Positions 26,813 through 34,687 of a DNA stretch of 64,000 nucleotides are shown piece by piece. The notes beneath the pieces were generated by a model that ran no database searches, was not told the origin of the DNA, and was given only the letters and a program-made list of their open reading frames with translations. A program made the translations under genes and the position numbers. This DNA comes from CBDFGE01 sp965247055 (GTDB taxonomy: Bacteria; Chloroflexota; Dehalococcoidia; Lucifugimonadales; JAGWBF01): assembly GCA_965247055.1 (NCBI GenBank), contig CBDFGE010000001.1, forward strand, positions 124,001-188,000, written 5' to 3'. Within the stretch, counting starts at the first letter, position 1. Each line of letters starts with the position of its first letter.

Positions 26813-27511
26813 ATGCATTGCAGCCGTTGCGGGACACAGAGCGCTGACGACGATGCACTCTGTTCACACTGTAGACGTCCGCTGAGTGGTAACCGGCCCA
26901 CCGGGGCGGAGCCGGCGAGTCTGGGTCGGCGCTTCGGATCGTTTGTGCTGCCGGGTGTGCCCATCTTCCTGATCATCGGCAGCTTCGTCCTGAGCTCGTG
27001 CTCAGGGTCCGAGTCCCAGGTCGCCGGTGGCGGAAGGAGCTCTCCGGACCCCAGTGTGGGGACGTCCGTCGCTGCGACGAGCGCGAGCCATGTCCCCGTC
27101 GGGCAGGCCGTCGCCTACACGACCCTACCACCGACTTCGGGCAGCCACTGGGGCACTACGGCCGCGTGCGGCGTTTACGACCAGGCCGTGGCCGACGAGA
27201 TGATAGTGCATAACATGGAGCACGGCCACGTGATCATCAGCTACAACCTATCGGACCCAGACGAAGTCACAAGGCTTGAGCAGCTGGCGGAGGACCTTCC
27301 GGACCTGGAACAGTGGGGTATCGTTCGCCCATACCAGAAGATCGACGCGGATACCGTTGTCATGACTGCCTGGGGGGTGATCGACCAGATCCAGGGGGTG
27401 GACGAGGTACGGATACGGAGATTCTACGAGACCTACTTCAAGAACCGGCTAAGCGCCGAGACCAGCAGTCTGGGACGGGCGATTCCCTGCTCGTCCATCG
27501 TGCAAAGATAA
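26813..27511 (+). CDS. Zinc-ribbon/DUF3105 membrane protein (copy 2)
   Basis: 232 residues. The N-terminus is a zinc ribbon (CSRCGTQSADDDALCSHC), followed by a membrane segment (FVLPGVPIFLIIGSFVLSS) and Cys-Ser-Gly-Ser, then a DUF3105 domain almost identical to that of the preceding gene, including VHNMEHGHVIISYNLSDPDE. The N-terminal halves of the two paralogues are unrelated (basic tail versus zinc ribbon), while parts of the DUF3105 DNA are near-identical, indicating recent duplication or gene conversion. It starts 30 bp after copy 1. Function unknown. Confidence 0.8.
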   Translation: MHCSRCGTQSADDDALCSHCRRPLSGNRPTGAEPASLGRRFGSFVLPGVPIFLIIGSFVLSSCSGSESQVAGGGRSSPDPSVGTSVAATSASHVPVGQAVAYTTLPPTSGSHWGTTAACGVYDQAVADEMIVHNMEHGHVIISYNLSDPDEVTRLEQLAEDLPDLEQWGIVRPYQKIDADTVVMTAWGVIDQIQGVDEVRIRRFYETYFKNRLSAETSSLGRAIPCSSIVQR

Positions 27512-27556
27512 GGGTAGCGGGCTTCCTTCCCCCCACCACTCACTGGAGCCGAGAGA

Positions 27557-27808
27557 ATGTTCCAGGCCAGGATATATATAACCCTCAAGCCCACCGTTGG
27601 CGACCCCCAGGGACAGGCGGTCCTCGGAGGTCTCCGGTCGCTGGGCTTCGCCTCCGTGGATACCCTCAGGATGGGAAAGTACCTGGAGGTGAGGCTCTCG
27701 GAGGGAGAGCGCGGGCGGGCAGAGGCGCAGGTAAACGAGATGTGCCGTAAGCTGCTGGCCAATCCGGTGATCGAGGACTACCGGTTCGACCTGGAGGAGC
27801 TAGGCTAG
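27557..27808 (+). CDS. purS: Phosphoribosylformylglycinamidine synthase subunit PurS
   Basis: 83 residues, normal PurS length. PurS bridges PurL and PurQ in the FGAM synthase complex, fourth step of purine synthesis. Conserved: ARIYITLKPTVGDPQGQAV, GLRSLGFASVDTLRMGKYLEV and the C-terminal MCRKLLANPVIEDYRFDL. purQ and purL, usually adjacent, are not in the window. The stop region overlaps the 3' end of the convergent hisB gene by 4 bp. Confidence 0.93.
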   Translation: MFQARIYITLKPTVGDPQGQAVLGGLRSLGFASVDTLRMGKYLEVRLSEGERGRAEAQVNEMCRKLLANPVIEDYRFDLEELG

Positions 27809-28404
27809 TCCTGGATCGTGCCCTTGGTGCTGGGCACCTGCCCGGCGGCCCGGGGGTCTATCTCCGCCGCATATCGCAGTGCCTTGGCGAGGGCCTTGAA
27901 CAGCGCCTCCGCCTTGTGATGAGAGTTCACCCCGCTCAGTATCCTCGCGTGCAGGGTGATGCGGGCCTCGGCCGCGAAACTCTCCAGGAAGTGCCCCAAC
28001 AGGTCCCCCGGCAGGCTCTCCACCATCTCGTGGTCCAGGGAAAGATCGAGGGAAGCGTGGCTCCTCCCGCCCAGATCCACCACCACCAGGGCCAGGGTCT
28101 CATCCAGGGGCACGTAGGCGTGTCCCATCCTGTTGATTCCACGCCCCTCGCCCAGTGCCTCGCGGAAGGCCCTGCCCAGGGTTATCGCGGTATCCTCCAC
28201 CATGTGGTGCCATCCGGTGGACAGGTCTCCCTCAGCCCTTAATGTTATGTCAATGAGACCGTGCCTCGACAGCTGCGCCAGCAGGTGGTCCAGCATCCCA
28301 TTCCCCGTGACGATGTCGTAGCGGCCCTGCCCGTCCAGATTAAGGGAGAGGGAGATGCTGGTCTCCCCGGTGCGGCGGTCAACGCTGGCCTGCCGTGGCT
28401 CCAA
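27805..28404 (-). CDS. hisB: Imidazoleglycerol-phosphate dehydratase
   Basis: 199 residues, TTG start with AAGGAG upstream. Monofunctional HisB dehydratase, sixth step of histidine synthesis. Mn-binding motifs are present: GMLDHLLAQLSRHG, GWHHMVEDTAITLGRAFREAL and NSHHKAEALFKALAKAL. Last gene of the minus-strand his operon; 51 bp separate it from hisC. Confidence 0.96.
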   Translation of the reverse strand: MEPRQASVDRRTGETSISLSLNLDGQGRYDIVTGNGMLDHLLAQLSRHGLIDITLRAEGDLSTGWHHMVEDTAITLGRAFREALGEGRGINRMGHAYVPLDETLALVVVDLGGRSHASLDLSLDHEMVESLPGDLLGHFLESFAAEARITLHARILSGVNSHHKAEALFKALAKALRYAAEIDPRAAGQVPSTKGTIQD

Positions 28405-28455
28405 CTTCCTACTCCTTCCAGGAGAGTCCGACCCTGAGCGCCAAAGGGTCAGGGT

Positions 28456-29565
28456 TCAGCAAAGGTCCCTCATGACCCAGCCCAGCGCCGGGATCACGGC
28501 ATCGGTCTCGTGGGGCAACCCCACACTGGCCCGCAGGTAGTCCTTCATTCGAGGCCCGGACAGCTGACGGAAGAATATTCCCTGCTGGGCGAGGCCCTCG
28601 AAGACGGCACCCGCCTTCCCCTCGGGAAACTGGCAGAGGATGAAGTTCGCTCGGGAGGGCCAGGGAGTTACCCCGGGGATCTCCGCAAGCAGCGAGATCA
28701 TTCGCTCCCGCTCAGCGACTATGGCGTTCACCCGTTCGATCAGGCCCTCTCGGTCCTCCAGGGACGCCAGGAGGGCTATTTCAGCCGCCAGGCTCACGTT
28801 GTAGGGCGGTTTCACGCTCATCATCACCCTGGCGACGTCCGGGTGCATCACTCCCAGCCCCATGCGCAGCCCGGCGAGCCCGGCCCATTTGCTGAAGGTG
28901 CGGAGGACTATGAGGTTGGGGTACTCCCTCACCAGAGGCAGCACCGTCTCGCTTGCGAACTCGTGGTAGGTCTCATCCACTACCACCAGTATGCCCATCT
29001 CCAGCAGTCGCCGCACCTGCCACTCAGGGGTGATGTTCCCGGTGGGATTATTGGGTGAGGCGAAAAGCATGGCCTTGGTATGGGAGTCCAGCGCCAGCTC
29101 CGTCGCTTCCGTGTCTATGGCAAAGGCCTCGTCCCGGGGCACCTCCACCACCTCTCCCCCGCAGATGTGCGCGGCGACAGCGTACATACCGAAGGTGGGA
29201 GTGGGGTCTATAATCTTCTCTCCGGGGGCCAGGAAGATACGCAGGGTCAGGTCTATGATCTCGTCGCTGCCGTTTCCGGCGACGATGTGCTCAGGGCCGA
29301 TGCCCAGGTACTCCGACAGGGCCCCCCGTAGCCGCCTCTGTTCCGGGTCAGGATACAGGTTGTAGGACTTGAAGCCGGCAAGGGCCTCGGCCACCTTAGG
29401 GGAAGACCCGAAGGGGTTCTCGTTGCCGTTGAGCCTTATGACCTTCTCCGGGGGAATCCCAGCCTTCTCCGCCAGGACCTCCGTGGGGTCCACGCCGTGG
29501 TACATGTCGAGGCGGCGAATGTGGGGCTGGATGAGGTCCAGCACATCACCTTCCGAAAGTTTCAT
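28456..29565 (-). CDS. hisC: Histidinol-phosphate aminotransferase
   Basis: 369 residues. PLP fold-type I enzyme making histidinol phosphate. Conserved: KVIRLNGNENPFGSSPKV, YPDPEQRRLRGALSEYLG, ASPNNPTGN, VVDETYHEF and the PLP lysine in LRTFSKWAGLAGLRMG. Its ATG overlaps the hisD stop (ATGA), so translation is coupled. Confidence 0.95.
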   Translation of the reverse strand: MKLSEGDVLDLIQPHIRRLDMYHGVDPTEVLAEKAGIPPEKVIRLNGNENPFGSSPKVAEALAGFKSYNLYPDPEQRRLRGALSEYLGIGPEHIVAGNGSDEIIDLTLRIFLAPGEKIIDPTPTFGMYAVAAHICGGEVVEVPRDEAFAIDTEATELALDSHTKAMLFASPNNPTGNITPEWQVRRLLEMGILVVVDETYHEFASETVLPLVREYPNLIVLRTFSKWAGLAGLRMGLGVMHPDVARVMMSVKPPYNVSLAAEIALLASLEDREGLIERVNAIVAERERMISLLAEIPGVTPWPSRANFILCQFPEGKAGAVFEGLAQQGIFFRQLSGPRMKDYLRASVGLPHETDAVIPALGWVMRDLC

Positions 29566-30932
29566 ATCTGCTTAACCTCGTGGGGGGCTCCGCCGCCTGC
29601 CCGCCTCAGTCCGTCCAGCCGGACCTCCACGGCCCGGGCGTGTCCCGTGAGCCCCTCGGCTCTCGCGATCACGGCGGCCGCCTCACCCAACTCGCCATAC
29701 TCCTCGGGCCTCAGCCCCACCACCGGCATAGTCCTCAGGAAATGGTGGACACTCAGGGCGGAGCTGAACCGGGCCGTGCCCCCGGTGGGCATTACGTGGC
29801 TGGGCCCGGCCACGTAATCTCCCATCACCTCGGGGGAGTAGGGGCCCAGGAACAGACCACCGGCATGCTTAACCATGCCCGCCCAGCGCCACGGGTCCTG
29901 GACCATCATGCACAGGTGCTCGGGTGCGATGGAGTTCGCCAGCTCTATCGCCTCCTCGACGCTGCCCACCAGGACAACCTTGCCCTGCCTCTCCAGTGAC
30001 ACGCCGGCAAGGTCACCCCGCTCCAGCGAGGCCAGCTGTCTCGCCAGCTCTTCCTCCACCTCCTCCACCAGAGATGGGGAGGTGGTGACCAGAATGGCCG
30101 ATGCCATGGGGTCGTGCTCGGCCTGGGCAAGCAGGTCGGCGGCACAGTAGGCGGCTTTGGCGGTCTCGTCCGCGATCACCACCGTCTCGGTGGGCCCGTA
30201 CAGGCCATCGATGTCCACCTGGCCATAGACCAGCTTCTTTGCCAGGGTTACGAACACGTTGCCAGGCCCGCAGATCTTGTCCACCTTGGGCACGGTCTCA
30301 GTGCCGAAGGCCATCGCCGCAATGGCCTGCACCCCCCCGACCCGGAACACTCGGTCCACCCCGGCCAGGCGCGCCGCCGCGAGGACGGCAGGCGCCGGTA
30401 ACTCCCCACCCCGGGGAGGAGACGCCAGGACCACCTCTCTGACCCCCGCGACCCTGGCGGGGACCGCCGTCATCAGCACCGTGGATGGGTAGGAGGCGCT
30501 GCCGCCCGGTGCGTAGATGCCCACCCGCTCCAGGGGTAACACCAGCTCGCCCAGCCCGGTCGAGAGATCCACCCAGCTCTGGCGCATCGTCTTCCTGTGA
30601 TATTCCTCGATGCGCCTGGCCGCGAGCTCCAGGGCCTTCACCAGCTGCTCCGGCACCTCCCGGCAGGCCTCGTCGATCTGCGCGGCTGAGACCTCCAGCT
30701 CCTCCAGCTCCACGCCATCCAGGAGACGGGCGTAATGCCTGACGGCACCGTCGCCCCTTCGTCTCACATCCTCGAGGATGCGCTCCACCGACTCGCCGGG
30801 CGACAGCCGCTCCCCGAACACCTCGACGGTCTTGTCCATCATCTCAGGGGGGATGGAACTCAGGTCCAGGACATCCGCGCGGGTAAGCGCTTTCCTGGCC
30901 TCCTCCAGACCCTTAATCAGCTTCAGGTGCAC
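29562..30932 (-). CDS. hisD: Histidinol dehydrogenase
   Basis: 456 residues, GTG start. Zn- and NAD-dependent oxidation of histidinol to histidine. Signatures: PGGSASYPSTVLMTAVPARVAG, ICGPGNVFVTLAKKLVYGQVDIDGLYGPTE, LLAQAEHDPMASAILVT, SIAPEHLC and MPTGGTARFSSALSVHHFLR. The first ~25 residues overlap the 3' end of the phospholipase-C-like gene by 20 bp. Confidence 0.96.
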   Translation of the reverse strand: MHLKLIKGLEEARKALTRADVLDLSSIPPEMMDKTVEVFGERLSPGESVERILEDVRRRGDGAVRHYARLLDGVELEELEVSAAQIDEACREVPEQLVKALELAARRIEEYHRKTMRQSWVDLSTGLGELVLPLERVGIYAPGGSASYPSTVLMTAVPARVAGVREVVLASPPRGGELPAPAVLAAARLAGVDRVFRVGGVQAIAAMAFGTETVPKVDKICGPGNVFVTLAKKLVYGQVDIDGLYGPTETVVIADETAKAAYCAADLLAQAEHDPMASAILVTTSPSLVEEVEEELARQLASLERGDLAGVSLERQGKVVLVGSVEEAIELANSIAPEHLCMMVQDPWRWAGMVKHAGGLFLGPYSPEVMGDYVAGPSHVMPTGGTARFSSALSVHHFLRTMPVVGLRPEEYGELGEAAAVIARAEGLTGHARAVEVRLDGLRRAGGGAPHEVKQI

Positions 30933-31674
30933 CCAGATACCCCTTTATCAACCGTGCAGATTCCTCTACGACCCTCTCCTGATACTCGGCGATCTTATGT
31001 CTAGGTATCTCGCCGTACACTCCTCCGAGGCTGTCCGGGACACAGCGGAGGAACTCATCGACTATCTCCGCGGCGCCGGAGTCATCACTGTACATCCGGC
31101 GCGCCATGAAGCGTAGCCGCTCCCACGTCAGGTCCCAGGTGTTGAATTTCGACACCCACTCCCGCCACTCGGTAAGGGTCTCGGGGCTGATGAACCCCAC
31201 CTCTATCCCCTGCTCCGAGCCCTCCAACGAGGCCCTTATCTGCTCAAAATCACCCAGCCACTCCCTGGCCGCCATGTCCATGTCCAGCTGCAGTGCCCTG
31301 TCCCATATATTCGCCCGCACCTGGTCGCCAGGGCGGTGCCCGTTGAAATATGGGCGGTATATCTCCACGATCCAGGTCTCGTCCGCAACCAGGTGGGTGA
31401 AATACCCGGAGAGGAAAGCCCTGGTAGCGTCGTCGATCCGTGACGAGTCGGCAAGGTGAGGATGGGCATTAAGCAGGCCCTCCACACCGGCGCCGACATG
31501 GTCTACCGCCAGCGGGGCGAAGTGGGTCTGGTCCCTCTTCCATTTGGTGATTATTCTAATGTCGGGCGACGTTGACCCAAGGAGGAAGGAGCCTAGATGC
31601 CCCTCGACCACGGGGTGGGCGAGGCGAGAGGAGGTCCGCCATGCCAGGCACAAATGGGTTGGCAGGTTGGGCAC
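30913..31674 (-). CDS. Zinc-dependent phospholipase C-like protein inside the his operon
   Basis: 253 residues; GTG start one base after the hisG stop, with GAGAAGG upstream, and 20-bp overlap with hisD, so it is translationally embedded in the his operon. It resembles the PF00882 zinc-dependent phospholipase C family: N-terminal PNLPTHLCLA, LGSTSPDIRII, THFAPLAVDH and FLSGYFTHLVADETWIVEIYRPYF supply the His/Asp metal ligands, in the order expected. No signal peptide is seen, which argues for a cytoplasmic hydrolase rather than a secreted lipase. It has no known role in histidine synthesis; a metabolite phosphatase or simple co-transcription are both possible. Confidence 0.75.
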   Translation of the reverse strand: MPNLPTHLCLAWRTSSRLAHPVVEGHLGSFLLGSTSPDIRIITKWKRDQTHFAPLAVDHVGAGVEGLLNAHPHLADSSRIDDATRAFLSGYFTHLVADETWIVEIYRPYFNGHRPGDQVRANIWDRALQLDMDMAAREWLGDFEQIRASLEGSEQGIEVGFISPETLTEWREWVSKFNTWDLTWERLRFMARRMYSDDSGAAEIVDEFLRCVPDSLGGVYGEIPRHKIAEYQERVVEESARLIKGYLGAPEAD

Positions 31675-31675
31675 G

Positions 31676-32797
31676 TCAAACCTTCTCCAGGAATTCCAGC
31701 AGCCTCTGGTAGGCCTGGCAGCGGTCTTTGAAGAGGTAGCCCACTTGGGAGGAGGAGATGTCCAGACCTCCGGCTCGACGAAGGTGCTCCACGGCGTCCA
31801 GCAGCTTATCTTTGGCCACCACCAGACTCACTGCATACCAGTCGTCCTCGGAGTTGCCGTACACCCGGGAGATAGTGGGCCCCTGGAGCCCCGCCAGATC
31901 GGGTCTGGTGAGGAGGTTGGCGGCCACCATCTCGGGCGATGAGCCTCGCACGTTGGCGGTGAGGCGGTAGAACGACCCCGCCCGCAGATTGGCCTCCATC
32001 AGCTCCAGCATGGCCCGGGCCAGCTCCAGGCCCTGGGAAGAGTCTCGAAGCAGCCGGCGGTTGCCTATCAGGCAAGCCTGGGATACCAGGATGGTCCCGT
32101 CCTCCACCGTCTTGAGTCTGTTCTCCCGGAGGGTGACTCCGCTGGCGGAGAGATCGGCGATGACGTCGGCGTAGCCGGCCACGGGCGCTGCCTCCAGGGT
32201 GCCGCTAGCCTGCACTAGGGTGAAGTGGTGAATCCCCCTGCCATATAGGAACTCCCCCAGCAGCCGGGGGTACTTGGTAGCGATGCGCAGCTGCTTCCCC
32301 TCCTGCCGGAACTCAGCCGCCAGGTCTGCCAGGTCGTCCAGTGAGGACATGTCTAGCCACGAGTCTGGGATTGCCAGCACAAGCTCGCAATGGCCGAAGC
32401 CGAGGTCTTCGATGATGGGAACCACCGGGCTCCCCTCACGCCGGGACTCCAGGAACCGGTCAAGTCCGGTAATCCCGAGCTCGGCGCTCCCCTCCTCTAC
32501 CTTAGAGGTGACGTCGGCGGTGCGTTGAAACAGCACGGTAGCCCCTGGCAAAGTGGGGATACGGGCGGTGTAGCGGCGGCTGCTGGGCCGGTTCACCGTG
32601 ATGCCACAGCGGCCCAAGAAGGCCAGCGAAGGCTCGTACAGGTCGCCATCGCTGGGCAGGACCAGCCGCAGATTCCCCTCCTTCTCTGCCGCCGTGCCCC
32701 CGGTCCGGGCTGCCCTGGGCTGCGGGCCCTCGAAGGACACGCCATTCCCGCTGAGCCCTCCCAAGCCGGCCGCGAATCTGGACGAAGGGTACGTCAT
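31676..32797 (-). CDS. hisG: ATP phosphoribosyltransferase, long form
   Basis: 373 residues as read from 32797; the recognisable domain begins at NLRLVLPSDGDLYEPSLAFL, so the first ~42 residues may be a mis-assigned extension. First step of histidine synthesis. Catalytic part: GSAELGITGLDRFLE, ELVLAIPDSW and QASGTLEAAPVAGYADVIADLSASGVTLRENRL. The C-terminal ~75 residues (GPTISRVYGNSEDDWYAVSLVV ...) match the regulatory HisG C-domain, so this is the hexameric, feedback-regulated form that does not need HisZ. It follows the HisRS-family gene by about 10 bp. Confidence 0.92.
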   Translation of the reverse strand: MTYPSSRFAAGLGGLSGNGVSFEGPQPRAARTGGTAAEKEGNLRLVLPSDGDLYEPSLAFLGRCGITVNRPSSRRYTARIPTLPGATVLFQRTADVTSKVEEGSAELGITGLDRFLESRREGSPVVPIIEDLGFGHCELVLAIPDSWLDMSSLDDLADLAAEFRQEGKQLRIATKYPRLLGEFLYGRGIHHFTLVQASGTLEAAPVAGYADVIADLSASGVTLRENRLKTVEDGTILVSQACLIGNRRLLRDSSQGLELARAMLELMEANLRAGSFYRLTANVRGSSPEMVAANLLTRPDLAGLQGPTISRVYGNSEDDWYAVSLVVAKDKLLDAVEHLRRAGGLDISSSQVGYLFKDRCQAYQRLLEFLEKV

Positions 32798-32807
32798 CGG
32801 CGGGCCG

Positions 32808-34268
32808 TTACCTTTCTCTCCGGCTGCCTGAAGGAGCCGCCTGGATCAGGTGACTGCTGCGCTGCCCATCGGCTTCCACCGTGATTACCTCTGAGATGTT
32901 CCTGGCCCGCGCGTACGATAGACTCTCTTCCACGCTCATGCCGCAGACTTCCACCTCCGCCACCATCCCTTTTTCACGGAGCTCGCCTGCCAGACGCAGC
33001 GCCTCTCGGTAAGCTTCGTCACTGGAGGCGGACACCAGAACGGAGCCACCGGCACCGTCCAGTCCCCGCTGATTTCCCTGCGCGTCGAGGACCTCCACTA
33101 TGTGCTCAAGCGTGTAGGCAAAGCCGAGGGCAGGCGTGTTGGAGGGGCCTCCCAATGCCCTGGCCAGGCTGTCGTACCTGCCGCCGCCCCCGAGGGAGTG
33201 CTCAAGGGACGGGTGGACGATCTCGAACACCGTGCCCGTGTAATAGGCCAAGCCCCTGGCCAGGCCGAAGTCCAGTACCACAGCCGCACCGTCGGTCTGG
33301 GTCAGGTCCAGAATGGCCATCGTTTCCCTCAGCCTATCGAGGACCGAGGTGTCCATGCCGGAGGATTCGATGACCTTTCCCGCCTCCGCAAGGGCGGCAC
33401 CGGGCTCGCCCGCCACGCCGGCCAGATTGTAAGCCATCTCCAGTCCCCTTCTCAGCCTGTCCGGTTCATCCGTACCTTTGAGCTTGCGAAGCAGGCGCTC
33501 CACTACCTGCGAGGGCTGACGCTGGCCCAGCGATCCGACCTCTGCCCACTGGAGCAGCCCGTGCAGCAGCTCCCGGGACTCCTCCTCCTCCATCCCTCCC
33601 AGGGCCACGCTGAGGTAGCTGTGCCGGGGATCGGAGGCCAGCAGCCGAATCTGTACCGCTTTCTCCAGCGCCGCGTCCAAGGCACCCTCGCCGGCCTTCA
33701 ACCCAGTCACGCTACCCAGGATGAACTCCACCGCCCGCTCGGAAAGGGAAAGGGGCCCCAGAAGCCGGTACAGCACCCCTACGTCCCCTATCGCCAGCTG
33801 GTGACCGGTGAGCCCCAGGCCCGACAGCGCCGTGCAGCTCAGGGAGAGGATCTCCGCATCGGCCCTCGGACCGGCGACGCCCAGGACCTCGGCTCCCATC
33901 TGGGTGAACTGGCGGTAGGCTGTAGCATCCTTTTCGTAACGAAAGACCGGGCCCGCGTACTGGACACGTAACGGCAGCGCCGTCGCCGTCAGACCCTCTT
34001 CGAGGAAGTGCCTGATTATTGAGGCGGTATACTCCGGGCGCAGGCTCACGTGGTTGCCACCGGGATCGGAGAAGGAGTACATCCGTGTGGCTAGCTCACC
34101 CCCGGACTTGCGCAGGAACAGCTCCGTGGGCTCGAGCACCGGCGTTTCGAGAACCTGGTAACCGTAGGAGGAGAAGGTCTCCCTCAACTGGTCGGTGGCG
34201 GCCTTCAACGGCCGCCAGGTCGCGGGGGTAAGGTCACGAGTTCCATGGAGGTGCCGGAGCTTTTCCAT
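32808..34268 (-). CDS. hisS: Histidyl-tRNA synthetase family protein (HisS, HisZ not excluded)
   Basis: About 486 residues from the ATG at 34268 (a TTG at 34277 is the alternative). Class II synthetase core: GTRDLTP, motif 2 region LRPEYTASIIRHF and VFRYEKDATAYRQFTQMGAEVLG, the histidine loop GLARGLAYYTGTVFE, and motif 3 LGGGGRYDSLARALGG ... GFAYTLE. A C-terminal anticodon-binding-like domain (GSVLVSASSDEAYREALRLAGELREKGM) favours a true HisRS; HisZ proteins usually lack it. Atypical points are Ala for Asp in RGLDYY, a large helical insertion between motifs 2 and 3, and its place at the head of a his operon. A TACAAT box lies about 20 bp upstream. Confidence 0.8.
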   Translation of the reverse strand: MEKLRHLHGTRDLTPATWRPLKAATDQLRETFSSYGYQVLETPVLEPTELFLRKSGGELATRMYSFSDPGGNHVSLRPEYTASIIRHFLEEGLTATALPLRVQYAGPVFRYEKDATAYRQFTQMGAEVLGVAGPRADAEILSLSCTALSGLGLTGHQLAIGDVGVLYRLLGPLSLSERAVEFILGSVTGLKAGEGALDAALEKAVQIRLLASDPRHSYLSVALGGMEEEESRELLHGLLQWAEVGSLGQRQPSQVVERLLRKLKGTDEPDRLRRGLEMAYNLAGVAGEPGAALAEAGKVIESSGMDTSVLDRLRETMAILDLTQTDGAAVVLDFGLARGLAYYTGTVFEIVHPSLEHSLGGGGRYDSLARALGGPSNTPALGFAYTLEHIVEVLDAQGNQRGLDGAGGSVLVSASSDEAYREALRLAGELREKGMVAEVEVCGMSVEESLSYARARNISEVITVEADGQRSSHLIQAAPSGSRRER

Positions 34269-34625
34269 ATATCCCAACGGGGGTATTGTACACCAAAAGG
34301 CGACGCGTAGGAAATAGAAGACGCCGTCACGGATGGGCCATCAGGCCTCCGTCCACGTAGACGGCATGGCCGGTGGTGTAGTCGCAGGCGTCGGATGCTA
34401 GATAGACCAGGAGGGGAGCGATGTCCCGGGGGTGCCCCTTCCGCCGGAGGGGGATGTAGCGGACCAGAAGCTCCTTCTGGGCCTCTTCGGGGGGCAACTC
34501 CTCGGCGCTGAACCAGCCGATGCCGATGGCGTTTACCCGTATGTTTTGCCTTCCCCACTCCAGGGCCAGGGCTCGGGTAAGCTGAAGCACGGCTCCCTGG
34601 CTGGCGCAGAATGCCGCCGAGTTCC

Positions 34626-34631
34626 ACAGGG
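34626..34631. repeat. Target-site duplication, left copy (ISNCY-like)
   Basis: ACAGGG immediately left of the element; the matching copy is at 36304-36309. The flanking bases differ, so the duplication is exactly 6 bp. Confidence 0.88.
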
Positions 34632-34632
34632 A

Positions 34633-34660
34633 TGTTGTAGGTCTACAATTTTGTCAGTAG
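34633..34660 (+). repeat. Left terminal inverted repeat of the ISNCY-like element
   Basis: 28 bp beginning TGTTGTAGG and ending TGTCAGTAG; 20 of 28 positions match the right-end repeat, with the last nine (inner end) identical. Confidence 0.75.
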
Positions 34661-34687
34661 GTAACTGTTCAGGGAAAATGTCAGTTT

